A DNA stretch of 64,000 bases from Halocaridina rubra (taxonomy: Eukaryota > Arthropoda > Malacostraca > Decapoda > Atyidae), in NCBI GenBank assembly GCA_037179515.1, contig JAXCGZ010007588.1:135830-199829 (forward strand), written 5' to 3'. The notes below the pieces were generated by a model. The model did not search any database and was not told the origin of the DNA. It saw only the letters and a program-made list of their open reading frames with translations. How positions within the stretch are numbered: the first letter of the stretch is position 1; each line of letters starts with the position of its first letter. The translations under genes were made by a program, and so were the position numbers. Shown in pieces: positions 34,601 through 48,400 of the stretch.

Positions 34601-36005
34601 CACACTCCTATACGTTCTCTCCTGTGCGATGCTAACAGATTTTATGACTTTGATAGTACCTTTATGACTTTCGTCAGAAACTTTAAGCTATGTTGATTCC
34701 TTGGTGAGTTATATACAAGAGTTTTAATAGTGTTCTCTGACCTGGTATTTATTTGAGCAACAAGAAATTACTTGATCTCACTTTCTATAGCAAAGTTTAT
34801 TTCTTCATCTTAAAATCTTTCTCTTATGAGCTATGCTATCCCTCCGCCAGTCCACTCAGATCTTAAGGGTGCTTAATATCTTGAAGCCTTTAGAAAAATC
34901 TGTGACAATGTTTATGTCCTCACTTGACTTAGTATCTGTAACCGCTTCTATATATGCCTTATGCCTTACTGTTGTGAATTTTTTTCTTTAATCCTACTAT
35001 CTTACCAGCTACCCCATCAGTATTTATGTACAGCAATCTCAATGAGACTGCATCCCCTGATCTTCTATCATTATCTCTTTTATCACCTCTTTGGGTGGAA
35101 AAACTCTAAAACAAAAATCTTCTTCATTTTTCCCTTCATTTAACCTTCTAGCTTCTTGAAAAATAATTCAATTCTTCCCATTTCTTCCTGTGTTCTGTAT
35201 GGTCTAATGAACATTGGTCTGAAAATTTAAAGATCTTTTAGGTCTTTTCTCTCATCAATACATCTTTACATGCATTCCTTCTCTCAAAGGTTAAGTTCAT
35301 TGCTCTATGCTTTCCCTTCCTAGAATATTTACCAAGTTAGTGAATGTTTACAATATTCTATGGGCCAAATTGTACTCCAAGCTTCCTTATCATGTCTAAA
35401 ACTATAGCTTAATTATGCTCAAGTCTCCCCTGCAATGTTGACTCCTGGGATTCACTTATACCTGAGATGACCACTGACTTCTCTTTATCAAGTGTCTGTT
35501 CAATCAGTGGATTAACCCTTTCAATCACAACATCTTTAATTTTTTCTATTACTGTTTCTTTGATGTCAACCGTACTTACATTTTCCAGTGCCACCTCTCT
35601 CACTGTCTATTTTACTGCCACAATTTACTTTACTGCATCTGCAAAGGAACATTCAATGCCCTCATGTTCTGTACTCAGTTCCTGAAACTCTATTCTAAAA
35701 TGTTTGATGTATTCCTTTATCTGGACATTCCAAGCTGCATTTCTGTCTCTCTCAGAAGAGAGCAGTGAACTTACATTTACTTTTTTCAGGTTGTCACTCA
35801 ACTGTTTGTTGTTATCTTCCTGTTCGAAATTCTGATTTTTAGTTCACTTTTCCCCTTCCAGGTTTTTTACTCGTTTTTCTAGTTATTTTTTCTCTTCCTC
35901 TAGTGCCTTATAAGATTCCTCCTTCATTTCCCTATCCATTTTCCAAATTTTATCATCCAGATTTGTCACAAGGGTCTCAAGGATCCTGACTTTTTGTTTC
36001 AGGCT
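31640..36005 (-). mobile_element. F1 LINE copy E, old, long copy
   Basis: An older copy, diverged by perhaps 15-20%, spanning ORF1 (36,005 to about 34,980) and ORF2 (about 34,980-31,720) plus the 3' end near 31,640-31,700. Recognisable pieces include FSTVDIKETVIEK (35,540), VFTENVLDIEKL (33,910) and MFADDAKL (32,500). Frames are broken everywhere. An unrelated 510-bp insertion sits at about 34,030-34,540. Confidence 0.85.
34030..34540. mobile_element. Unclassified insertion in F1 copy E
   Basis: The flanking LINE sequence is continuous in other copies (GAATGAGTCC, then CCACTGTGTGGGTC), but about 510 AT-rich bases intervene here. The block TATAATAAATTTGTA occurs near both ends (34,079 and 34,482). 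No ORF. It could be a solo LTR or a SINE. Confidence 0.5.
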
Positions 36006-36021
36006 CCTAAGTTTGTGTGTT

Positions 36022-36095
<74 letters not shown>
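36006..36095. repeat. (TG)n microsatellite joining copies E and D
   Basis: About 90 bp of TG with TGTTTG interruptions on the left side. Confidence 0.95.
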
Positions 36096-36096
<1 letters not shown>

Positions 36097-39067
36097 TTAC
36101 CTAATTGTGATTACCTAATTGTGTTTACGGAAAAGAGCCCAAAGCTCGTATCTTCCCGTCTCCTGATCGGTTCCATTTTATACTTAGTGATGCTTATCAT
36201 ACCTGTCCTTAAAACTATGGATTGAGATAGCATTAACTACCTCCTCGCTTAGCCAATTCCAATTATCAACTACTCTTACACTGAAAAAGTATTTCCTTAC
36301 ATCCTGCGAAGAAGTTTTCTTATGAAGCTTCAAACTATGACCTCTAGTTCTAGAGCCAGCCATATCAAAATATCGATCCCTATCCACTCTATCATAACCA
36401 TGAAGGAATTTAAAGACTGTCACCATATCCCCCCTCACTCTTCTAGCTTCGAGTGATGGTAAGTCTAATTCCCTCAGCCTCTCATCATAACTGAGATTGC
36501 GTATTTCTGGCACCAGTTTCGTGGCATGTCTTTGAACTTTTTCAAGCTTAGCTATGTGCTTTTTCAAGTGCGGATTCCAAAAGGGGGCTGCATATTCAAG
36601 TTTTGGGCTCACATAGGTTACATAAATATTTCTGAACATTTCCTTGTCCATGTGCCTTAAGGCTACCCTTACATTTGATAAGAATGCATATGCTGCCCTT
36701 ACTATGCCATTTATATGTATTTCTGGAGACAAATCTGCCAGTATGTTTACTCCTAGATCTCTCTCATTTTCTGTCTCTTGAAGTTGTACTCCAGCCACCG
36801 AGTAGTCAAGCTTGGGCCTTCTTGCACTTGTACCCATTCTCATTACCTTACATTTTGAAGTATTGAATTTCATTAGCCACTTTTCTGACCACTCATGCAG
36901 ATTATTTAGATCCTCCTGAAGTTCTCTACCATTGTTCTCGTTTTTTACTTTCTTCACAATCTTTGCATCATCTGCAAACATATTCATGAATGAATTTACA
37001 GACTCTGGTAGGTCATTTACATATACAAGGAACAAAAGTGGCCCTAAAACTGAACCCTGTGGAACTCCACTACTAACTCTTCTCCATTCAGACACTGAGT
37101 GTCTTACTCTAACCCTCTGTTCCCTTCCTTCTAAGTAAGTCTTTATCCATTCCAAAACATTTCCACCTATTCTAGCCATTGATTGCAGCTTCCTAATAAG
37201 TCTCCCATGTGGAACAGTGTCAAACGCTTTCTGGAAGTCTAGGAATATGCAATCTGCCCAGCCCTCTCTTTCCTGTAAGATTTGGCTTACCTCATCATAA
37301 AATTCTAATAAGTTTGTTACTGTTGATCTACCTTCTCTGAAGCCATGTTGCCTCACTGACAAAAAGTTGAAGGATTCCAAGTGAAGAGAGATATGTTTCC
37401 TTAGTAGTTTCTCCATAACTTTGCAAACTATGCTGGTCAAGGAAACAGGTCTATAGTTCAGAGCCGTATCCCTCCTTCCCTTTTTGAAGATAGGTATCAC
37501 ATTTGATTGTTTCCAGCATCTTGGAATCTCCCCCAACTCCAGTGACTCCTTAAATATGATACTTAGTGCCACTGATATTGTGTTTGCGCATTTTTTAAGC
37601 ACATGAGGGGATATGTCATCGGGACCTGTAGCTTTATGAACATCTAAATCCATCAGCGCTTTGCATACCTCTGTGGCTGTAAGGTTGATGTTCTCTAATA
37701 CCGGCCCTTGAGCTTCTATCACTGCAATCTGAGGGGGTGGGGTATTTTCTACTGTAAATACTGACTGAAACTCCTTGTTCAATTCTTTGCAGATCTCTTC
37801 ATCCGTCTCAGTGATGCTTCCATCCGCTCTCTTTAGCCTTAAAACCTGTTCTTTTACCTTCAGTTTTCCTTTGATAAAGCTGTGGAAAAGCTTAGGATTT
37901 TCCTTAGCCTTCCTGGTGATGTCCCTCTCATAATCTCTCTCTGCCTCTCTCCTTTTACTTACGTAGTCATTTCTTGCTCTTTTGTAGGTTTGCCAGGCAT
38001 TTATGTTTTTTCTCCTCCTATACCTTTTCCAGCATTTGTCTCTCCACTCCTTAGCTATTTTACACCCATTATCGAACCATTTCTCTCTGGCATGAATTAC
38101 ACCTACTTTGGTGACAGGTATGCAGCAATCTACTATCTTCCCATATTTCTCACAAAAGATGTCATACATTTCTTGTACAGATTTGTTGTAAAATAAGGTT
38201 CTCCAGTCAATAACTGCAAAAAGCTCATTCATTTTGATGTAATCTCCTTTCGGATAGTTCCTCCTCATGTCCTCAGTGCCTCTACTCTCAGGAAGAATAT
38301 CTTCAATGATATACTCCATCAACAACACACAGTGGTCACTCTTTCCAATTGGTGGTTCATACTCAATTTTTTCAATATCCAACACATTATCTGTGAACAC
38401 TAGATCAAGTAGTGATGGCTCATCCCCACCCCTGGCCCTTGTTGGTTCCATTACATGTTGGTGTAGGAAATTCCCTTGTACGCAATCTAGGAATCTTGCC
38501 CCGAATGAGTCCTCACCACTGTGTGGGTCAAGATTTATCCAATCTATCTCTTTATGATTAAAGTCTCCCATAATCAAAATCCTACATTTTTTTTCCCGTG
38601 CCATGTTAACAACTGAGTTTATGACTTCAATAGTACCTATATGACTTTCCTCATAAACTTCAAGCCTATTTTGGTTCCTTGGTGGGTTGTATACAACAGT
38701 TATTATAATGCTCTCTGACCCAGTATTTATGCGAGCAACAAGAAATTCCTTGAACTCACTTTCTATAGCCAAGTTTATTTCTTCGACTTGAATCCTTTCA
38801 CTTATGAGCAGTGCTATCCCTCCACCAGTCCTCTCAGATCTTTCAACCCTTAGTATTCTGAAACCCTTAGGAAAAACTGTGACACTGTTTATGTCCTCAC
38901 TCAACTTAGTCTCTGTAATTGCTACTATATCTGCCTTACTGTTGTGAATCCTATCTTTTAATTCTACTGCCTTACCAGCTAATCCATCAGCATTTGTGTA
39001 TAACAATCTTAATGAGGCCCCATCCCCTGATCTTCTGTCATTATCTTTTTTATCTCCCCTTTGTCTG
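36096..39067 (-). mobile_element. F1 LINE copy D, ORF2 intact
   Basis: Minus strand. Begins 5' at the ORF1/ORF2 overlap (CAGACAAAGG near 39,065), right after a (TG)n, and ends with the hairpin and two 14-bp terminal repeats next to (TG)n. ORF1 is absent through 5' truncation. Very close in sequence to copies C, H, I and K, so recently inserted. Confidence 0.93.
36184..39006 (-). CDS. F1 ORF2 endonuclease-reverse transcriptase, uninterrupted (940 aa)
   Basis: The protein nicks target DNA and copies the element RNA there (target-primed reverse transcription). APE-type endonuclease, residues about 1-230: YTNADGL, ITETKL, GDFNHKEIDW at about 147, SDHCVLL at about 223. A linker of about 200 residues follows, rich in basic residues. 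The reverse transcriptase (about 430-740) has ATGPDDISPHVLKK, NYRPVSLTSIVCKVMEK, GFREGRSTVTNLLEF, FLDFQKAFDTV (about 589), SSGVPQGSVLGPLLF and MFADDAKIVKK (about 677). The C-terminal region (740-940) ends DRYDKHH. The frame begins with a TTG and stays open upstream to the truncation, so the native start is unknown. The 8-A run at about 38,587-38,594 keeps the frame that 7-A copies lose. Clade: CR1/L2-like from the HLKKHIAKLEKVQRHATKL style tail. Confidence 0.92.
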   Translation of the reverse strand: MLYTNADGLAGKAVELKDRIHNSKADIVAITETKLSEDINSVTVFPKGFRILRVERSERTGGGIALLISERIQVEEINLAIESEFKEFLVARINTGSESIIITVVYNPPRNQNRLEVYEESHIGTIEVINSVVNMAREKKCRILIMGDFNHKEIDWINLDPHSGEDSFGARFLDCVQGNFLHQHVMEPTRARGGDEPSLLDLVFTDNVLDIEKIEYEPPIGKSDHCVLLMEYIIEDILPESRGTEDMRRNYPKGDYIKMNELFAVIDWRTLFYNKSVQEMYDIFCEKYGKIVDCCIPVTKVGVIHAREKWFDNGCKIAKEWRDKCWKRYRRRKNINAWQTYKRARNDYVSKRREAERDYERDITRKAKENPKLFHSFIKGKLKVKEQVLRLKRADGSITETDEEICKELNKEFQSVFTVENTPPPQIAVIEAQGPVLENINLTATEVCKALMDLDVHKATGPDDISPHVLKKCANTISVALSIIFKESLELGEIPRCWKQSNVIPIFKKGRRDTALNYRPVSLTSIVCKVMEKLLRKHISLHLESFNFLSVRQHGFREGRSTVTNLLEFYDEVSQILQEREGWADCIFLDFQKAFDTVPHGRLIRKLQSMARIGGNVLEWIKTYLEGREQRVRVRHSVSEWRRVSSGVPQGSVLGPLLFLVYVNDLPESVNSFMNMFADDAKIVKKVKNENNGRELQEDLNNLHEWSEKWLMKFNTSKCKVMRMGTSARRPKLDYSVAGVQLQETENERDLGVNILADLSPEIHINGIVRAAYAFLSNVRVALRHMDKEMFRNIYVTYVSPKLEYAAPFWNPHLKKHIAKLEKVQRHATKLVPEIRNLSYDERLRELDLPSLEARRVRGDMVTVFKFLHGYDRVDRDRYFDMAGSRTRGHSLKLHKKTSSQDVRKYFFSVRVVDNWNWLSEEVVNAISIHSFKDRYDKHH

Positions 39068-39093
39068 GAAGTGTGTGTGTGTGTGTGTGTGTG
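39068..39093. repeat. (TG)n joining copies D and G
   Basis: About 26 bp of TG between the 5' end of copy D and the 3' terminal repeat of copy G. Confidence 0.95.
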
Positions 39094-41567
<2,474 letters not shown>

Positions 41568-41727
41568 TGTGACAGAGTGTTTCGCTCAATGTCAACAGAG
41601 GCTGTTAGATGCCTTAACAAATAAATTAGTAACATAACTGTTATTTTCTAACTAAAAAATTAATTCCCTTTAACATAACTGTTATTTTCTAACTAATAAA
41701 ATAATTCCCACTTCTTGACTTTCGCAG

Positions 41728-43300
41728 ATTATGATTATTTGCAATTTGTATTTTAGCTTATAGCTAATTGTAAAAATAGCTTATTTACTCTTCTTGTACG
41801 TGTAGAAGTATAGCCCCAATATAAAGGCTGCTCCTATTTTTCTGTCTGCTCCGAGCCAAGAAAATTAAGAAACAAATAACCAGTAACCTAACTTTTCATT
41901 ATTATTCTCGTTTTATTTTATTTGCTTCCACTTGTTGCACCTAAAAATACTGTCTCTCCCTTGCATCTCTGCTATAATTGCCTGCCAGGGACCACCACTA
42001 AAATAGTCCTTAAAATGAAATCAGAGCCAATTACTGCTCTAGGAATGTCTCCTACAGATGACGTCACGAGGCACAAGGAGACGCTCTCTTTTGGCGCCGA
42101 GACTGCCCAGAGGCAACATCTCGCCTGGGTAGTCTAAGTTTTTTTCTAATCCTAAATTACGTGGCATCTTCACAGGAATTCATCTTCACAGGAATTCATC
42201 TAGCACAACAAGGTGAGGGATAGTGTATGGTAAAGCTCGTGGGTCAAGCAAATTGGTTTATTTTCGAGAATTAGTTACATTCGTTACTGGATAAATCTTA
42301 TGGATTTCTATTCTCAGATTCCATTCCCAGTCACACGAAATTTTGTAGATTACCACACTGGAATCTCACATGCCAAAGTTAATTCCTTAACCTGTAAATT
42401 ACAGCTGATATATATTGCTGAGAAGTTTCTTTTCACCGAATGTGATAAACGAAAATCTCATCCTCTGAAGACTAGTTATGAGCCCGTAAAAATCTATCTC
42501 TCTTCCTAATAAATTCTAATTTCATTTCACCCCTTTCTATCATCGTAAATAAAGTGTTTTACTTCAAAAACTCGTCAATAAAGCTATTTGCCAAAAAACA
42601 AAATTGCAAATATTCAAAAGGTAATTTTTCCCAGTTGGCTATGCAAATATTTCTTGTTAACCACAATTTAATGAATGCATACCGTATTTATCTTGCTAAT
42701 TCTTCATATGTTGGGGATAAAGTGTTTTGAGTTATAAGTTGCAAATACCTCAAAAGGTGGTTTTGCACCCCTTTTTTTCATTGCAAAGTTCTTAATAACT
42801 AAAAGTGAATCTCACCTTGTTGTGCTAGATGAATTCCTGTGAAGATGAATTCCTGTGAAGTTGCCACGTAATTTAGGATTAGAAATAAACTTAGACTACC
42901 CAGGCGAGATGTTGCCTCTGGGCAGTCTCGGCGCCAAAAGAGAGCGTCTCCTTGTGCCTCGTGACGTCATCTGTAGGAGACATTCCTAGAGCAGTAATTG
43001 GCTCTGATTTCATCTTAAGGACTATTTTAATGGTGGTCCCTGGCAGGCAATTATAGCAGAGATGCAAGGGAGAGACAGTATTTTTAGGTGCAACAAGTGG
43101 AAGCAAATAAAATAAAACGAGAATAATAATGAAAAGTTAGGTCACTGGTTATTTGTTTCTTAATTTTCTTGGCTCGGAGCAGACAGAAAAATAGGAGCAG
43201 CCTTTATATTGGGGCTATACTTCTACACGTACAAGAAGAGTAAATAAGCTATTTTTACAATTAGCTATAAGCTAAAATACAAATTGCAAATAATCATAAT
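41728..43300. repeat. 490-bp inverted repeat within the 5' LTR
   Basis: Left arm 41,728-42,217, right arm 42,811-43,300, spacer 593 bp. The arms match almost perfectly. Seen differences include AAGTTTTTTTC versus AAGTTTATTTC, GGCATCTTC versus GGCAACTTC, and one A/G change. At the first site the right arm, not the left, agrees with the 3' LTR. Confidence 0.93.
42059..42066. promoter_or_regulatory. Consensus CRE/ATF site TGACGTCA in LTR
   Basis: Perfect palindromic cAMP-response element. It is also present in the inverted arm (42,962-42,969) and in the right LTR (50,703-50,710). A bZIP factor binding there would drive LTR transcription; no expression evidence. Confidence 0.5.
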
Positions 43301-43995
43301 ATTTATCTCGTAGATTCTTCCTTTATCCTAAATAGAGTGTTTTACCATATTAATTGCATATCAGTAATAAGCATTGCAACTTTTGTGGTTGCCCACAATT
43401 TAAAGAATACATACAGTACTGTATTTGTCTTGCTTATTCTTCATTTATTGTGAATATATTATTTTCTTTAAAACCAGTAAAGAATTAATGTTTTGTATGC
43501 TATTATGGTAGCATAAATATTTCTGGTTAGCTGTGAATAACCTATATATATTCATCCAGTAGAATGAAATTGGAAACTCATTATATGTGTGCTCATGCTT
43601 TCAGTTTCCCATTATAAACAGTGTGTCATTTCTGTTTCTGAAATTGCAGTGTCCTGTATTCTACTCTGCCTGTGTGACAGAGGTAATCATCGAGTTGAGG
43701 CCAAAGTCTTGGCATACGTCCGTGGTGCCGGGAAACAAACTCATACTCACCTCCTCCGGGATTCGAGGCAGCATTTCATAAAATTTAATTTGAGAAATTT
43801 AATTCAATTCTTTTAATGTCATTGCATTTCCAAAATTGAAAGAAAGTTGAATTCTGAGTTTCATTTAACCGACTAATGGTAACAGAGCTGGGGTGTTCAA
43901 GTACAAATATCTGTCCTGTCTGTTTGTGAGCTCTTAACCGAGCTCGGTACTTTGAGTCCCCTTAGTAAAACAGAATCTTAAAACCCCCACATAAT

Positions 43996-44013
43996 TGGCG
44001 CCCGAACAGGGAC
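43996..44013 (+). other. Primer binding site complementary to tRNA-Lys 3' end
   Basis: TGGCGCCCGAACAGGGAC, four bases after the end of the left LTR. This 18-mer is the sequence known as the lysine tRNA primer site of several retroelements. It marks the start of minus-strand synthesis. Confidence 0.92.
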
Positions 44014-44650
44014 CCGAACAGACAGACTGATTTTATAAATTTATTTTTATTTTGCTTTTTAACATTGCACATGAAAACCCGATTACCATTGGCTCGATTA
44101 TTGAAATGAATGAATCTTAGGCTGCACACGAAAATTTTCGCGCTAGAAACGTTGCGGATAAAATAATTTTTCTTTATTTTCAATATTGATTATGGTAACT
44201 AATATTTTCTTGTTTCCCATGTGGTAAACAATATTTCAGGAATTCTACATGAGATTATGTGGTAACAGACTTTAGAAATTTTGCATGACGAGAAGACGTG
44301 TTATATAAAATTTCATTTATTTGCGTGATAAGATTGAGTTTTAAAGCATTCGTGTTTTATATATCCGTTAAAGGGTGATACTTGTTAGGAATTGGGAGAA
44401 AGCATATTAAGTATTTTTGCTTATAATTGTGTTTTATATTCAAGCATTGACTGCTCATAGATTGGAAGAAAAACTTTGGTGTCATTTAACGAGCCTAGGC
44501 TAAGCCTTTCATGTGTCCGAGTTGTCACTTGAAAATAAATTTTCTCATTACTAGTAGAAATGTGTAATCTGGCTGCCTAGTAAGCTGTTAGCTTATCGTT
44601 GGTGTATTTTGCATAGGATCTGTGCCCTTTTGGTAACACTCCAGAATTTT

Positions 44651-45265
44651 ACTTACGACATTTTATTTGTGGGTACTGCCATATACGCGCTCATACGCAG
44701 GCACGACCGCGATACTGTACTTGTTCGTATTACTTACGACATTTTATTTGTGGGTACTGCCATATATGCGCTCATACGCAGGCACGACTGCCATTCTGTA
44801 TTGCCAGTGTTTCATGCACTTTTTTGCAACATATTGTTGCTGTTGCACTTGATTGTGTTGCTCATTCCTTTCATTTGCACAATAACCGCAGGTACTGCCA
44901 CGTATTGCTGTTAAGCAGGCACGACTGCCATTCTGTATTGCCAGTGTTTCATGCACTGTTTTGCAACATATTGTTGCTGTTGCACTTGATTGTGTTGCTC
45001 ATTCCTTTCATTTGCACAATAACCGCAGGTACTGCCACGTATTGCTGTTAAGCAGGCACGACTGCCATTCTGTTTTACCAGTGTTTCATGCACTGTTTTG
45101 CAACATTTTGTTGCTGTTGCACTTGATTGTGTTGCTCATTCCTTTCATTTGCACAATAACCGCAGGTACTGCCCCATATTGCTGTTAAGCAGGCACGACT
45201 GCCATTCTGTATTACCAGTGTTTCATACACTGTTTTGCAACATTTTGCTGCTGTTGCACTTGATT
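44651..45265 (+). repeat. Tandem repeats in the leader: 81 bp x1.5 then 137 bp x3.6
   Basis: ACTTACGACATTTTATTTG recurs at 44,651 and 44,732. GCAGGCACGACTGCC recurs at 44,778, 44,915, 45,052 and 45,189, an exact 137-bp spacing, with the last unit partial. Units differ by a few bases. They lie between the primer site and the ORF, where packaging or translation signals would be expected. Short ORFs here simply repeat. Confidence 0.93.
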
Positions 45266-45460
45266 GAATTTTGAGTCACTTTTATGGTGAGATTTTGAGA
45301 TCACTTTTACGTTTAAGTTTGAACTGTGGTGTTGAATCTTTTTTTTCTCTCCTTGGTGTTGTGTGGTTCTTTCATTTTTTTTTCTACTACTGTATTGTAG
45401 AGATTTGTTTTTTTGTGTGGTTGTTTTGGCACTTCGTTATTGACTGTTTAGGAAACAAAC

Positions 45461-48400
45461 ATGGAAACCATCAAAACATTCGATGAGGAGCGTTACCTAG
45501 ACATGCTGATTGCTAGGGGTGAGAGATATGGTTTTTCCCCAAGACAGGAGCTCTTCGAATGGGCTTATGAGAAGATGGTTGAACGCCGAGATATGCTGGA
45601 GGAGAGAGCACGTGAGGAGGCACAAGCACAACGTAAGAAGGCACAAGCACAACATAAACATGAGCTTGCGCTTGCTCGGCTTCGAGCGGGAATCCCAGAC
45701 AGTAGTCCTTTATCCGGAAATAGAGATTACAGGAACGGGAAGCACAAGAGCCCCTTGCAGAACTTCAATCGTCCAGCTCATCCTCCTCACACTCCTAAGC
45801 CTTATTACGGCCATGCACCCACACTCAAGAAGGATGACCCGGTAAGACCTAAGCCTCAGCAGTTAAGAGGCAAAGGCCATTACTCTGCTCCACCTTCCCA
45901 GGGTTTTCAGCCAAACTCTAAGAGCCACCACGCTCCCTCACACAGCGGCGGCCCACATAGCCGTCTGGCCACTAACTCAGCCCATGTTGTGGAAACAGGG
46001 CCAGAAAGGGCCAATGAGGAAAATGCCGAGGAACCACCACACAAACTTGCCAATGTGGAATTCATCAAACATGATGATCTGGAAATGATCCCAAAATGCC
46101 TAGAAACCATAAATGGTGAGGAAGCTGAGATAGCCCTTGACACTGGGGCCAATGGCATACTTGTTGACGAGAGATTCATCAGGGATGAAGATTTTACCAG
46201 CAAAGTCGTTCATGTGCGGGTTGCCGAAGGGACACCCCAAATACGACGCTGCTGTGTCATTAACCTGGATTGCAAATACTACACCGGAAAAGCCCCAGCT
46301 GTGGCAATGATTGAGCTTATGTACCCTGTCTTGATGGGTCGTGCACTGAACCTAGTTCCTACTTTCCAGGCCGACCTCTACCATAAGGACATTTCTCGTT
46401 ATAACTTCTCTCGGGGGAAGTCACATGAAGCCATTTCAGCAGCAACTCCTGGCCTCGATGCCAAGAATTTGTACGATTCTCCGACTGACTCCGTTGAGTC
46501 TGCCGCAGTTAGTAAACGTAATGTGGAACACGGAGAGTTTCCCCCTCCTTTACCAGATGATGCACCTCTAGAGCCATTGAAGTCCCGTCCAGACTTTGCC
46601 AAATTGCAGCAAGACTGCCCCAGCCTCAAGCGCTGGATGCAGCAGGCCACCGAGGGAAGGACCTTCACGGTGAGAGGAGGAGGCCAGATCACTTATGCCC
46701 TTGAAGATGGAGTACTTCGTAGGCATGTGACTAAAGGTGGCCACACCTTTAAACAGTTGGTGGTGCCCGCTTCGTTGCGCCGCCAGGCTATGTATGTGGC
46801 ACACCATTTACCTCTGAGTGGACACAGAGGCAAAGCAAAAACTCGGCATGTCCTTCAGAAGGCTTTTGCATGGCCAAACATGTACACCGAGGTAGACAGA
46901 TATGTAGGCTCCTGCCCTGTCTGTCAATGCACCTCAACGGCACCAGTACCGAAAGTTCCCATGGGGATAACTAAGCTCTCAATGGAGCCCATTTCCAATG
47001 TCGCTATTGACATACTAGGTCCTATTAATCCAACTTTGTCCACGGGGAAACAATTCCTCCTGGTATATGCTGACCTGGCAACAAGGTACCCAGATGCAGT
47101 GCCACTGTCTTCTATCACAACTGAAGCAGTCGCTCAAGCCCTATTTGAAATGTGCTCCAGGGTTGGCTTTCCTGAGCAGGTCACTACTGACAATGGAAGT
47201 CAGTTTACAAGTAGGCACTTTGAGGCTTTCTGCAACCTTTTAGAAATCAAGCACATTCGTACAAGTGTCTATCATGCCCAATCAAATGGAGCATGCGAAC
47301 GCTATAACGGGACATTGAAGCGATGTTTGCGCAAGCTAGTGAGAGATATGCCTAGGCAGTGGGACAAGTACGTCCCTGCTGCACTTTTCTCCTTCAGAGA
47401 CACGCCCCACGACACTACTGGATACTCGCCTTTCGAGATGATTTATGGTCATAAGGTCAGAGGCCCAGTAGAATTCTTGGCAGAATGTTGGGATTCACCT
47501 ACCATTGAAGATGACGATAGGGACGTTCATGAGTATATTTTGAAGTTTTCGTCTCACCTCAAAAAGGCTTGGAAAACTGCACAATTAGCCATTAAGGGTC
47601 ACCAGCAGACTGCCAAGCTCCTCTTTGACAAGCGTGCGCGGCGTCGTGCCCTGACACCCGGAGATCGAGCTCTGTTACTTCTTCCAACAGATACCCGCAA
47701 GCTAATGCTACGCTGGAAAGGACCGTACACTGTGGTACACCGGGTGACCCCTGACAACTATGTGCTAAATGTTGATGGCATTAACCGGAAATACCACATT
47801 AACCAGCTGAAGCTTTATTGTGAGGACCCGGAGGCCCACAGGGATCCTGCGCTGGCGCTCCCAGCAACCCCTATAGATGCCTCAAGCATCAACAGAACCT
47901 CCGAGGCTGCAGCAACACAGGTGCTCCATTATAGCCACCCCTTACTTCCTATATTGGAATACTCCACCCTTGCAGTGGAGACAGACTTACAGGAGTGGAG
48001 TTTTTCTGAAGAAGCCCCTCTGGCTGCAGCCACCGCTCTTGCAATTGAAGACATAAGCTTAGCTTTTGATGATGGTAAGGATCCTGCCATTCCCACACAC
48101 CGAAAAGAAAGTGTGAGTAATTGTATTATTAACTCCAGACTGCAACCGAGTCAACGGGAACAGCTGAACAAGCTATTTGAGGACTATGAGAACGTCTTCA
48201 ACGACCTCCCAGGCATTACCACTACCCTTGAGCATCATGTCAGACTGACTGACCCAGAGCCATTTCGGCATTCCTATGGTCTTCCCCTCCAGCTGTCCTT
48301 TCGGCTGAAGGAAGATCTTGACACTTGGGTCCGCCTCGGAATAGTTGAAAAGAGCATTTCGCCTTGGTGTTCGCCGTTACTGGCAGTGCGTAAGCGAGAT

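Larger units (their letters stand above)
41568..43991 (+). repeat. 5' LTR (2,424 bp), enlarged by an internal inverted duplication
   Basis: Begins TGTGACAGAGTG and ends AACCCCCACA. Identical in layout to the right LTR except that 42,811-43,300 is an extra 490-bp inverted copy of 41,728-42,217, replacing about 8 bases found in the right LTR near 51,450. A TATAAAGG at 41,820 and AATAAAG signals near 42,549 and 42,580 could be the U3 TATA box and R-region polyadenylation signals; this is inferred. Confidence 0.93.

Noticed and set aside
41922..42137. 71-residue ORF present in both LTRs and in the inverted arm
   Set aside because: Recurs because the LTR is duplicated. No domain, no codon pattern; could be noise, so not called as a gene.
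44609..45188. Overlapping 60-101 residue ORFs in the retroelement leader
   Set aside because: They are the 137-bp tandem repeat translated repeatedly.
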